35,804 nt of DNA from Actinocrinis puniceicyclus (GTDB taxonomy: Bacteria; Actinomycetota; Actinomycetes; Streptomycetales; Catenulisporaceae). The DNA lies in the NCBI RefSeq assembly GCF_018283645.1, contig NZ_JAGSXH010000062.1, positions 1 through 35,804 on the forward strand, given 5' to 3'. This document shows, piece after piece, positions 25,043 to 32,865 of the stretch. Made by a program: the position numbers and the translations under genes. Within the stretch, counting starts at the first letter, position 1, and each line of letters opens with the position of its first letter. The notes beneath the pieces were generated by a model. That model made no database searches. It had not been told where the DNA came from and saw only the letters and a list, made by a program, of their open reading frames with translations.

Positions 25043-25054
25043 AGCGGCCCGCGT

Positions 25055-26095
25055 TCACGTGGCGCGGGCGGGCGGCGCGGTGCTCTCGCGCACGACCAGT
25101 TCGGTCACCAGGTCCACCCGGCTGGTCGGCAGCGTCGCGCCGCGGGCGAGGTCGAGCAGCATGCGGGTCGCCGTCTCGGCCATGTCGCGCAGCGGCTGGT
25201 TGACCGTGGTCAGCGCCGGATCGCTCCAGGCCGCCACCGGCAGGTTGTCGTAGCCGATCACGGACAGCTGCCGGGGCACGTCGATGCCGAGCCGCCGGGC
25301 CGCCCGCAGCACGCCCATCGCCTGCATGTCCGAGCCGGCGAACACCGCGGTCGGCCGGTCCGGGCGCTGCAGCAGCCTGATTCCGTGTTCGTAGCCCGCG
25401 TCGACGTAGAAGGTGCCGTAGCGCACCAGATCCGGATCGACCGGCACACCGGCCTCGTCGTGCGCGAACCGGTAGCCGGCCACCCGGGCCCGGCTGCACA
25501 GCACGTCCCGGGGCCCGGCGACGATCGCGACCCGCCGGTGTCCGAGTTCGAGCAGGTGCCGGGTCGCCAGCAGGCCGCCGTTCCAGTTGTTCGACCCGAC
25601 CGTCGGTACCGAGGCGGTGGTCGCGCTGTCGGTGTCCACGACCACGAACGGGATGCACTGGCGCCGCAGCTGCTGGCGCTGCGGCTGCGTCGGGCTGCAC
25701 AGGACGAACAGCACGCCCAGCGGGCGCGCCGCGAGCACCGCGTCCAGCCACTGCTGCGGCGGATGGTGGCGCCCGCCCAGTTGCGAGAGCACGAAGTCGA
25801 CGTTCGACGCGGCCGTCAGTGCCTCCACGCCGTGGATGATCGCCATCGCCCAGGCCGAGTCGAACTCGTGGAAGACCAGTCGGATCTGGCCTTCACCTGC
25901 GTCCGCGCAGCGCCGCCGGCGCCGCCGGTAGCGGTGCGACTCAAGGCTCGCCTCGACCCGCGCCCGGGTGGCGGGCGCGACGTCGGCGCGGCCGTTGAGC
26001 ACCTTGGAGACGGTCGCGACGGACACGCCGACCTCGGCGGCGATGGTCGCGATCGTCGGGGAGCCGGAGCCGTCGTCCGCCTGGGAAGAGGTCAT
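25055..26095 (-). CDS. LacI-family transcriptional regulator of the xylan locus (BxlR/XlnR-like)
   Basis: This 346-residue repressor has an N-terminal HTH (TIATIAAEVGVSVATVSKVL, then NGRADVAPATRARVEA), an Arg-rich hinge (HRYRRRRRRC) and a periplasmic-binding-protein fold for an inducer (LVFHEFDSAWAMAII; VGSNNWNGGLLATRHL; VIGYDNLPVAAWSDPALTTV). LVF-E-DS-WA at the start of the ligand domain resembles actinomycete xylan regulators I recall. It is placed divergently from the importer and upstream of CE7, and operator-like sites lie on both sides, one over its own probable promoter. The expected inducer is a xylo-oligosaccharide. ATG 26095 is chosen because AGGTGA lies upstream; the ATG at 26140 sits inside the operator region and would add non-family residues. 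Confidence 0.93.
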   Translation of the reverse strand: MTSSQADDGSGSPTIATIAAEVGVSVATVSKVLNGRADVAPATRARVEASLESHRYRRRRRRCADAGEGQIRLVFHEFDSAWAMAIIHGVEALTAASNVDFVLSQLGGRHHPPQQWLDAVLAARPLGVLFVLCSPTQPQRQQLRRQCIPFVVVDTDSATTASVPTVGSNNWNGGLLATRHLLELGHRRVAIVAGPRDVLCSRARVAGYRFAHDEAGVPVDPDLVRYGTFYVDAGYEHGIRLLQRPDRPTAVFAGSDMQAMGVLRAARRLGIDVPRQLSVIGYDNLPVAAWSDPALTTVNQPLRDMAETATRMLLDLARGATLPTSRVDLVTELVVRESTAPPARAT

Positions 26096-26116
26096 CGAAA
26101 AGTCACCTAGTGCCGC

Positions 26117-26127
26117 AAAAACTTTCG
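26117..26127 (-). promoter_or_regulatory. Operator-like site at the start of the lacI transcript
   Basis: AAAAACTTTCG matches nine of eleven bases of CGAAACTTTCG. It lies just after the probable -10 of the leftward regulator gene and 22 bp before its ATG, consistent with autorepression. Confidence 0.6.
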
Positions 26128-26249
26128 GTGAGCATAGCACTGATTCGAGCGCTGTACAGCGGGCCCCGTGAGACTTTCAAGGCGCCATGCGTGCGGCGGC
26201 TCAACTCCGGAAGTGCGGCGGGCCAAGGGGAAACTGCTGTTGGAAACCC

Positions 26250-26278
26250 TTGACACGGCTCGTAAGAGAGCCTAATTT
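26250..26278 (+). promoter_or_regulatory. Sigma-70-type promoter of the importer operon
   Basis: TTGACA (26250-26255) and TAATTT (26273-26278) are separated by exactly 17 bp. The -35 is a full consensus match. The spacer holds an inverted repeat GGCTC-gtaaga-GAGCC (26257-26272). Transcription would start near 26285, about 240 bp before the permease ATG, giving a long leader. Confidence 0.8.
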
Positions 26279-26303
26279 ACCGCAACACGCTGCTTTCAGT
26301 TCT

Positions 26304-26314
26304 CGCAAGTTTCA
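26304..26314 (-). promoter_or_regulatory. Operator-like site just downstream of the importer promoter
   Basis: CGCAAGTTTCA (reverse: TGAAACTTGCG) matches nine of eleven bases of CGAAACTTTCG and lies about 20-30 bases after the predicted transcript start, a position that allows repression. Confidence 0.55.
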
Positions 26315-26524
26315 GATGATCACGAGCTCGGCCGCTCGGTCGCGACGCGCCGGGTCAGCGCCGCGGCGAAGGGAAGGCATGGGAAGTCAGGGGTCTGCCG
26401 ACACGGGCCGGCGCCGCGCCGCCGCGCGCCGGCGGCCGTGCGGGCGCCCGTGCGACGCGGCCGCCGCCGGGTCCGCGCGTGCCGAGACACACGACCACGC
26501 CGACCCCGGAGGCCGGAGGATGAG

Positions 26525-27517
26525 ATGAGCACACCGAGGACCTTGGACGCGCCGCCGGGTACCCGGGACACCCAGGTGCGCCGGCCCGGCCGCGGGCACC
26601 GGCCCCGGCGGCAACGACTGACCTGGCGCCGCGCAGTGCGCCGGGACTGGCGTCTCTACACGCTGGTGATCGCGCCGCTGGTGTTCTTCGCGGTCTTCCG
26701 CTATCTGCCGATGATCGGCAACGTCATCGCCTTCCGGCGCTACGAACCGGGCGGGAACCTGTTCGGCGAGGAATGGGTCGGCCTGCACTACTTCCAGCTG
26801 TTCATCCACGATCCGACGTTCTGGCAGGTGTTCACCAATACCCTGATCCTCGGCGGGCTGACGCTGTTGTTCACCTTTCCGGCGCCGATCATCCTCGCCC
26901 TGCTGCTCAACGAGGTGCGCGCGAGCGGTCTCAAGCGGTTCGTGCAGTCGATCTCCTACCTGCCGCACTTCCTTTCCATCGTGGTGGTCGCCGCGATCAT
27001 CATGCAGCTGCTGTCCGACAACGGCGTGGTGAACCAGGGGCTGCACGCGGTCGGCCACGCGCCGATCACCTTCCTCCAGCAGCCGGGCTGGTTCCGGCAG
27101 ATCTACGTCTCCTCGGAGGTCTGGCAGACCGTCGGCTGGGGCACCATCCTCTACCTGGCCGCGCTGACCACCATCGACGGCCAGCTCTACGAACAGGCCC
27201 GGATCGACGGGGCCAACCGGTGGCAGCAGACCTGGCACGTGACCCTTCCCGGCATCCGGCCGACCATGATGACCCTGCTGATCCTGAACATCGGCACGTT
27301 CATGGCGGTCGGCTTCGAGAAGATCCTGCTGCTCTACAACCCGCTGACCTACCCGACCGCCGACGTCATCTCGACCTACCTCTACCGGGTCGGCGTGGTC
27401 TCGGGCAGCTTCAGCTACGCCGCGGCCATCGGGCTTTTCGACTCCGTGATCGGGCTGGTGCTGGTCGTCTCGGCGAACTACCTCTCCCGGCGCCTGGTGG
27501 GAGCGAGCCTGTGGTAA
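26525..27517 (+). CDS. Carbohydrate ABC transporter permease (LplB type)
   Basis: This 330-residue inner-membrane protein has six predicted helices after a basic cytoplasmic N-terminus (YTLVIAPLVFFAVFRYLPM is the first). The ABC permease loop is EQARIDGANRWQQTWHVTLPGI, matching EAA-x3-G-x9-I-x-LP in the CUT1 family. Together with the next gene it forms the channel that imports an oligosaccharide. LplB/YtcP-type systems commonly serve plant-polysaccharide oligosaccharides. GGAGG precedes ATG 26525; upstream in-frame codons are Arg-rich and not protein-like. No ATPase gene is present; such importers usually borrow a shared MsiK-type ATPase. Confidence 0.95.
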   Translation: MSTPRTLDAPPGTRDTQVRRPGRGHRPRRQRLTWRRAVRRDWRLYTLVIAPLVFFAVFRYLPMIGNVIAFRRYEPGGNLFGEEWVGLHYFQLFIHDPTFWQVFTNTLILGGLTLLFTFPAPIILALLLNEVRASGLKRFVQSISYLPHFLSIVVVAAIIMQLLSDNGVVNQGLHAVGHAPITFLQQPGWFRQIYVSSEVWQTVGWGTILYLAALTTIDGQLYEQARIDGANRWQQTWHVTLPGIRPTMMTLLILNIGTFMAVGFEKILLLYNPLTYPTADVISTYLYRVGVVSGSFSYAAAIGLFDSVIGLVLVVSANYLSRRLVGASLW

Positions 27518-28449
27518 ACATCAGTATGCTGCGACCAGAGCGCAAGGCCGCCCCGGGCGCGCCGCCGGCGCGGGTGCGCATCCGGCCCGGCCGCGGCTAC
27601 CGGGTCTTCCAGGTCGTCAACGCCCTGGTTCTCACGGGCGTCGTCGTGGTCACGCTGTACCCGTTCATCAATATCCTGGCTCAGTCGTTCAGCTCCGAGC
27701 ACGCCATCGAGACCGGGCGGGTCAACCTCATCCCGCACGGGTTGAACCTCACCACCTACAAGACGGTGATGTCGGACTCGATGTTCTGGAGGAACTACCG
27801 CAACACCGTGGAGTACACCGCGGCGGCCACCTTCGTCTCGATGGTGCTGACCACCTGCTACGCCTACGTGCTGTCCAAGAAGCAGGTCAAGGGCCGCGGC
27901 GTGCTGATCGGGATCGCGGTGTTCACCATGTTCTTCAACGGCGGCCTGATCCCCAACTACGTGCTGGTCAGCCAGCTCGGGCTGCGCAACTCGATCTGGG
28001 CGATCGTGCTGCCGAACGCGATCAACGTGTTCAACCTGCTGGTGATGAAGGCGTTCTTCGAGAGCCTGCCGGGCGAACTGGAGGAGGCGGCCGCGGTCGA
28101 CGGCCTGAGCACGTACGGCATTTTGTGGCGGATCGTGCTGCCGCTGTCCAAGGCCGTGCTGGCCACGATGATCCTGTTCTACGCGGTCACTTACTGGAAC
28201 TCCTGGTTCTCCGCGTTCCTGTACATGGACCGCTCGGAACTGTTCCCGGTGACCGTGTACCTGCGCAACATCATCGCCGGCGCCACCGTCGGCGCGGACA
28301 ACGGCACCGCCGGCGACACCGCGCTGCAGATCGCGGCCAACATCCAGGCGGTGACCATCGTGCTCACCGTCATCCCGATCCTGACCGTCTACCCGTTCAT
28401 CCAAAGGTATTTCGTCTCAGGCGTGATGCTCGGCGCGGTCAAGGGCTAG
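27511..28449 (+). CDS. Carbohydrate ABC transporter permease (LplC/YtcP type)
   Basis: This 312-residue second permease subunit has first helix FQVVNALVLTGVVVVTLYPF, EAA loop ELEEAAAVDGLSTYGILWRI, and the C-terminus GVMLGAVKG typical of the family. GTG 27511 overlaps the end of the first permease (TAA 27515-27517) and has GGAG seven bases upstream, so translation is coupled. The alternative ATG 27526 lacks a ribosome site. The stop TAG (28447-28449) is formed at the edge of the inverted-repeat element that follows: its T belongs to the flanking GGCT and its AG to the element. Confidence 0.95.
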   Translation: MVNISMLRPERKAAPGAPPARVRIRPGRGYRVFQVVNALVLTGVVVVTLYPFINILAQSFSSEHAIETGRVNLIPHGLNLTTYKTVMSDSMFWRNYRNTVEYTAAATFVSMVLTTCYAYVLSKKQVKGRGVLIGIAVFTMFFNGGLIPNYVLVSQLGLRNSIWAIVLPNAINVFNLLVMKAFFESLPGELEEAAAVDGLSTYGILWRIVLPLSKAVLATMILFYAVTYWNSWFSAFLYMDRSELFPVTVYLRNIIAGATVGADNGTAGDTALQIAANIQAVTIVLTVIPILTVYPFIQRYFVSGVMLGAVKG

Positions 28450-28628
28450 GCCGTGTTCGAGAAGTATCGCCGGGGCCGCGACGCCTGCCACGCACGCTCG
28501 CTGCGTTGGCGAAGCACCCACATACGACCCACTGCGTTGATTGAACACCGCGGGGGTGCTCCGCCGCCTTGCGATCGCACGCGCCAGACGACGCGGCCTG
28601 ATCCGACGCTACTTCTCAAACACGGCCT
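28448..28628. mobile_element. MITE-like 181-bp inverted-repeat element inside the importer operon
   Basis: The ends are AGGCCGTGTT...AACACGGCCT. The first 26 bases of the two arms are identical at 23 positions after reverse complementing (AGGCCGTGTTCGAGAAGTA against AGGCCGTGTTTGAGAAGTA). Imperfect complementarity continues for about 70 bases per arm, around a central segment of roughly 40. GGCT directly flanks both ends (28444-28447 and 28629-28632), as expected for a target-site duplication. No transposase is encoded. It separates the permease genes from the binding-protein gene. In RNA it would fold into a long hairpin that could lower upstream or protect downstream mRNA. Confidence 0.7.
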
Positions 28629-28684
28629 GGCTCGCACCAATCCACCACACCGCACAACCGTCTCCCACGGACAAAGGAGTCTCA

Positions 28685-28732
28685 GTGAACGCAGCGTCCT
28701 CGATGAACGCACCGTCCTCGATGAACGCACTG
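28685..28732 (+). repeat. 18-bp tandem repeat at the binding-protein start
   Basis: The unit (G/A)TGAACGCA(G/C)CGTCCTCG occurs twice, followed by a partial third ATGAACGCA. Each unit adds Met-Asn-Ala-x-Ser-Ser and a potential start codon; only the first has a ribosome site. Confidence 0.85.
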
Positions 28733-30370
28733 ACCCGGCGGAAGATACTCACCGCGGCGGCGGGCATCGCCACTGTGGCCGTCGCCGGCTGCGGCGGCGG
28801 CGGCAGTTCGAAGACGAACAGCGACCTGTCGGGCAACCGCGTCGGCGCCATGGACAAGTTCGGCGTCGGGGATCAGTTCAAGGCCACCGCGCCGATCACC
28901 TTCCCGATCATGGTGCTGAGCAATCCCGGTTACCCGTACGACGCGAAGTGGCTGTTCTGGTCGGAGTTGACCAAGCGGACGAATATCTCGTTCCAGCCGA
29001 CCGTGGTCCCGCTCAGTGACTACAACCAGAAGCGCAGCGTCATGGTCGGCGCGGGCAACGCCCCGACGATCATCCCCAAGACCTACCACCCGGCGGAGGA
29101 GGCGTTCATCGCCGGCGGCGCGATCCTGCCGGTGAGCGACTACCTCGACCTGATGCCGAACTTCAAGGACAAGGTCGCCAAGTGGAACCTGCAGGGCGAC
29201 CTGGACCAGCTGCGCCAGGCGGACGGCAAGTTCTACCTGCTGCCCGGCCTGCACCAGGACGTCTGGGCGGACTACTCGATCGCCGTGCGCACCGACGTGC
29301 TGCAGAAACTGGGCCTGTCCACGCCGCAGACCTGGGACGACGTGCACAGCATGCTGACCGCGATGAAGGCCGCCCACCCGAATCAGTACCCGCTCTCGGA
29401 CCGGTGGAGCAGCACTCCGCCGGGGCCCGGAGCCAACAGCCTGCTCTCCGTTCTCGGCACCGCGTACAACACCCAGGCCGGCTGGACCTACCAGCACAGC
29501 ACCTGGGACGCGAACGCGGGCAAGTTCGTCTACACCGGCGCGATGGACCAGTACAAGCAGATGGTCCAGTATCTGCACACGCTGGTCAGCGAGAAGCTGA
29601 TGGATCCGGAGAGCTTCACCCAGAGCGACGACCAGGCCAAGCAGAAGTTCGCCACCGGCCAGTCGTTCGTGATCAGCGCCAACGCGCAGGAGGTGATCAA
29701 CAGCTACCGCAAGGGCATCGCCTCGATCCCGGGCGCGAGCGTCGCGAAGATCCCGGTGCCGATCGGCCCGGCCGGCGCGGTCAAGGTGGGCGTGCGCACC
29801 GAGAACGGCGTGATGATCTCCTCGAAGGCCCGCAACAGCAAGAACTTCGTCGCGATGATGCAGTTCATCGACTGGCTGTGGTACTCCGACGCCGGCGAGC
29901 TGTTCGCCAAGTGGGGCATCGAGGGCACCACGTACACCGGCAGCGTCGAGGACGGGACCTTCAAGCTGGCGCCCGACGTCACCTGGGCCGGCCTCAACCC
30001 CAAGGGCACCAAGAACCTCCAGGTCGCGTACGGGTTCTTCAACGGGGTGTTCGCCTACGGCGGCAGCACCAAGCTGCTGGACTCGCAGTTCCCGACGGAG
30101 GAGCTGGCGTTCCAGAACGTGATGAACAGCCGCCGCACGCTGCCGCTGCCGCCGCCGCATCCGCTCAGCGCCACCGACCGCGAGCAGGCGACGCTGTGGG
30201 AGACCACGCTGCTGGACTACGTCAACCAGCAGACCCTCCAGTTCATCCTCGGCCGCCGGCCGCTGAGCCAGTGGGACCAGTACGTCTCCGAACTCAAGGC
30301 CCGCAACGCGCAGCAGTACATCGATATGATCAACAAGGCGTATCAGGACTACAAGCAGAAGCACGGCTGA
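28685..30370 (+). CDS. Extracellular oligosaccharide-binding lipoprotein of ABC importer
   Basis: This 561-residue solute-binding protein belongs to the large LplA/YtcQ group. Its signal peptide carries a twin-arginine motif (T17-RRKIL) and lipobox VAGC with Cys36 as lipidation site, so export by Tat and anchoring outside the membrane are likely. Size, Trp/Tyr-rich binding region (QDVWADYSIAVRTD, WDDVHSMLTAMK) and position fit long oligosaccharide ligands. GTG 28685 is chosen because AAAGGAG lies five bases upstream. The first 15 residues come from an 18-bp in-frame tandem repeat that provides three possible starts (GTG 28685, ATG 28703, ATG 28721). It lies just after the inverted-repeat element and 53 bp before the GH39 gene. 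Confidence 0.94.
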   Translation: MNAASSMNAPSSMNALTRRKILTAAAGIATVAVAGCGGGGSSKTNSDLSGNRVGAMDKFGVGDQFKATAPITFPIMVLSNPGYPYDAKWLFWSELTKRTNISFQPTVVPLSDYNQKRSVMVGAGNAPTIIPKTYHPAEEAFIAGGAILPVSDYLDLMPNFKDKVAKWNLQGDLDQLRQADGKFYLLPGLHQDVWADYSIAVRTDVLQKLGLSTPQTWDDVHSMLTAMKAAHPNQYPLSDRWSSTPPGPGANSLLSVLGTAYNTQAGWTYQHSTWDANAGKFVYTGAMDQYKQMVQYLHTLVSEKLMDPESFTQSDDQAKQKFATGQSFVISANAQEVINSYRKGIASIPGASVAKIPVPIGPAGAVKVGVRTENGVMISSKARNSKNFVAMMQFIDWLWYSDAGELFAKWGIEGTTYTGSVEDGTFKLAPDVTWAGLNPKGTKNLQVAYGFFNGVFAYGGSTKLLDSQFPTEELAFQNVMNSRRTLPLPPPHPLSATDREQATLWETTLLDYVNQQTLQFILGRRPLSQWDQYVSELKARNAQQYIDMINKAYQDYKQKHG

Positions 30371-30423
30371 GCCCGGCGGAAAGTCCGCTCAACCGCCCGC
30401 ACCGCACCGCACTGAGGAGCACC

Positions 30424-31965
30424 GTGCCCGACCCGATCGTCGTCCCGGACCAAGCCTCCGGCCGGCTGGCCGATTCCTGGCGGTACTGCGTCGGGACCGG
30501 CCGGTTCGACCTCGGCCTGCGCCGCGACTACCAGGACTCGCTCGCGCTGATCCAGCGCGAGATCGGGTTCCGGCGCATCCGCGGGCACGGTCTGCTCAGC
30601 GACGGCGCCGGCGTGTATCAGCCCTACGAGTATCAGGGTTCGAAATCGGCGCGGTACTCGTTCACGTACGTCGACCAGGTGATCGACGCCTACCTCGGCC
30701 TGGGCATCGCGCCGTTCGTGGAACTGGGCTTCATGCCGGCCGCCCTGGCCTCCGGTGAGCACAGCGTGTTCTGGTGGCGCGGCAACGTGACGCCGCCGAG
30801 CGACCACCGCGAGTGGGCCGCGCTGGTGCGCGCGACGGTGGCGCACCTGGTCGACCGGTACGGGCTCGACCAGGTGCGCGGCTGGCCGATCGAGGTGTGG
30901 AACGAGCCGAATCTCAAGGACTTCTGGCTGGGCGCCGACCAGGACGCCTACCACCGGCTCTACGAGGTCACCGCGCACGCCGTCAAGGACGTGGACGCAT
31001 CGCTCAAGGTCGGCGGCCCGGCCCTGTCTCCCGGCGCGGACGAGTGGTTCGAGCCCTTCGCGCGGTTCGTCACGGACCGCGCCGTGCCGGTGGACTTCGT
31101 CAGCAGGCACGCATACACCTCGGGTCCCGCGCAGCACGTGCCGTTCGGCGTGTACCAGACGCTGGAGCCGCCGTCCGCGCTGCTGGAGCAGTTCGCCGCG
31201 CCGCGCGAGCACCTGCGCGGCACCGCCCTGGCGCAGCTGCCGGTGCACATCACCGAGTTCAACTCCTCCTATCGGCCGGACAACCCGGTGCACGACACGG
31301 CGTTCCACGCCGCGTACCTGGCGCCGGTGCTGGCCGCGGGCGGCGAGCTGGTGGATTCCTTCTCGTACTGGACCTTCTGCGACGTGTTCGAGGAGACCGG
31401 CGTGCCGACCGCGTTGTTCCACGGCGGGTTCGGCCTGCTGGCGCACCGGCAGATCAAGAAGCCCGCCTTCCACGTCTACGCCTTCATGGCCCGCATGGGC
31501 GAGCAGATCCTCGCGCGCGGCCAGGACCACCTGGTCACCCGCGCCGCGGACGGCCGCGTCACGGTGCTCGCCTGGGCGCCCGTGGACGTCACCGGGGCGC
31601 ACCCCGTGGCGGACCGGCACCGCCTGGCCCTGTCGATCCCGCTGGCGCGATCGGACGCGCGCACGGCCTTCGTACTGCGTTCCTCGGTCGATGAGCAGGA
31701 CGGGAACGCCTGGCGCGCGTGGTGCGAGATGGGCCGCCCGGCGAGCCCGCGTCCCCGGCAACTGGAGATCCTGCGCGAGGCGGCCGAGCCGTCGCGCAGG
31801 CACTGGGCCGCGCCGCTCGCGGCCGGGCGCGTGCATCTCGACCTGACCCTCGCGCGCCACGAGGTGACCTTGGTCGAGATCGCCGCCGTACACGACGAGA
31901 CCCCGCCGTGGTGGGACGAGCGGCGCCTGACGGGACTGGCAGTCGGCGACCAGGAGGAACGGTGA
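30424..31965 (+). CDS. GH39 beta-xylosidase
   Basis: This 513-residue cytoplasmic enzyme has the GH39 (beta/alpha)8 barrel with RIRGHGLLSD near the start. The acid/base is Glu161 (EVWNEPNL) and the nucleophile Glu278 (HITEFNSSY), almost the same numbering as the Glu160/Glu277 pair known in Thermoanaerobacterium XynB. It retains configuration and releases xylose from xylo-oligosaccharides. A beta-sandwich follows the barrel. It has no signal peptide, so it acts after import. AGGAG lies four bases before GTG 30424. It shares a four-base overlap (GTGA) with the next gene. A much longer in-frame extension upstream is antisense-like and not used. Confidence 0.95.
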   Translation: MPDPIVVPDQASGRLADSWRYCVGTGRFDLGLRRDYQDSLALIQREIGFRRIRGHGLLSDGAGVYQPYEYQGSKSARYSFTYVDQVIDAYLGLGIAPFVELGFMPAALASGEHSVFWWRGNVTPPSDHREWAALVRATVAHLVDRYGLDQVRGWPIEVWNEPNLKDFWLGADQDAYHRLYEVTAHAVKDVDASLKVGGPALSPGADEWFEPFARFVTDRAVPVDFVSRHAYTSGPAQHVPFGVYQTLEPPSALLEQFAAPREHLRGTALAQLPVHITEFNSSYRPDNPVHDTAFHAAYLAPVLAAGGELVDSFSYWTFCDVFEETGVPTALFHGGFGLLAHRQIKKPAFHVYAFMARMGEQILARGQDHLVTRAADGRVTVLAWAPVDVTGAHPVADRHRLALSIPLARSDARTAFVLRSSVDEQDGNAWRAWCEMGRPASPRPRQLEILREAAEPSRRHWAAPLAAGRVHLDLTLARHEVTLVEIAAVHDETPPWWDERRLTGLAVGDQEER

Positions 31966-32771
31966 GATCGAGTTCGGCGGCGGGCGAGCGCGCCGCCGGG
32001 ATCGCGACCGGGACCGGGACCCGGGCCCGGGCCGGTGTCGGCGGTGTCGGTGTCGGGGGCGGTGTCAGCGGCGGTGCCGGTGCCGGTGTCAGTGCTCGCA
32101 CCCGGCGGGAGTTCGGCGAGGGGCCGCTCGCGCGCGCTTCCGCGCTGATCTACAGCCTGTTGGTGATCGAACTGCTGCTGCTGGTCACGACGCTGCCGGG
32201 CCTGATCCCGCTGGTGCTGCTCGACCGGGACGCGAGCAACGCGCCGCTCGCGGTCGCCTGCGCCCTCCCGCTCGGACCGGCGCTGTCCGCCGCGCTGTTC
32301 GCGTTGCGGCAGCACAAGGGCGACCTGACCGACCTGAAGCCCGCGGCGGCGTTCCGGCGCGGATACCGGCTCAACGCCGGGGGAGCGCTGCGCGTGTGGA
32401 TCCCGTGGCTGGCGCTGATGGCGGTCCTCGCGGTGAACCTCTCGCACCCGAAGGCGGCGGCGGTCCCCGGATGGTGGTCCGCGCTGCTGGTCGCCTTCGC
32501 CGCCGTGGCGACCCTGTGGGTGGCCAACGCCCTGGTGATCACCTCGCTGTTCGCCTTCCGCCCGATCGACGTCGCCCGCCTGGCCGCCTACTTCCTCGGC
32601 CGCACCAAGAGCGTGACGGTCGGCAACGTCTGCCTGCTGATCTGCGCGGGTACCCTGGTCCGCTACGCCTCGGAGGCGGTGCTCGCCCTGTTCGGCGTGC
32701 TGTTCGCCGCGTTCCTGCTGCGCAATGCCCGGGCGATGATCGCCCTGGTCACCGAGGAGTTCACCGCGTGA
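31962..32771 (+). CDS. YesL-like membrane protein (DUF624)
   Basis: This 269-residue protein has five predicted membrane helices (LIYSLLVIELLLLVTTLPGL; IPWLALMAVLAVNL; WSALLVAFAAVATLWVANAL; others). Its arrangement resembles YesL/DUF624, small membrane proteins that accompany LplB/YtcP importers in many bacteria; their function is not established. GTG 31962 overlaps the GH39 stop by four bases and has AGGAGG (31952-31957) at ideal spacing. The first 45 residues are odd: Gly/Val/Ala/Thr low-complexity from hexanucleotide repeats, with no counterpart in typical YesL proteins. It is the last gene of the rightward operon and convergent with GH67. Confidence 0.8.
   Translation: MRSSSAAGERAAGIATGTGTRARAGVGGVGVGGGVSGGAGAGVSARTRREFGEGPLARASALIYSLLVIELLLLVTTLPGLIPLVLLDRDASNAPLAVACALPLGPALSAALFALRQHKGDLTDLKPAAAFRRGYRLNAGGALRVWIPWLALMAVLAVNLSHPKAAAVPGWWSALLVAFAAVATLWVANALVITSLFAFRPIDVARLAAYFLGRTKSVTVGNVCLLICAGTLVRYASEAVLALFGVLFAAFLLRNARAMIALVTEEFTA
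32006..32096 (+). repeat. Hexanucleotide-type repeats in the YesL-like gene
   Basis: Degenerate in-frame units (GGGACC, then GGTGTC/GGTGCC) encode GTGTRARAGVGGVGVGGG and similar. The tract begins 15 codons after the start and is likely slippage-prone. Confidence 0.75.
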
Positions 32772-32865
32772 GCCCGGCGCCCGCCGGCGGGCTGCCCTTC
32801 GGCGGGGAAGTCGACAGCGGCCAGCGCATCGTCCTCGATCCGCGCGGTGTCATGGTTCTGCGTCT

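Larger units (their letters stand above)
26096..26524. other. Divergent control region between lacI gene and importer operon
   Basis: It contains a near-consensus promoter, two operator-like sites (listed separately), a weaker one, TGAGACTTTCA (26169-26179), and the perfect palindrome CGCTGTACAGCG (26150-26161). For the leftward regulator gene, TATGCT (reverse of 26131-26136) could be the -10. No gene is seen; the last 90 bases are GC-rich leader of the permease gene. Confidence 0.7.

Noticed and set aside
23396-26110. A 904-codon frame on the forward strand across the CE7 and LacI genes
   Set aside because: It crosses two well-defined reverse-strand genes and has no recognisable domain.
26169-26179. 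TGAGACTTTCA as a further operator
   Set aside because: Matches only eight of eleven bases and is not placed at a clear promoter; mentioned but not annotated separately.
29182-30423. N-terminal extension of the GH39 frame through the binding-protein gene
   Set aside because: The extension is out-of-frame binding-protein sequence; a ribosome site and family start are at GTG 30424.
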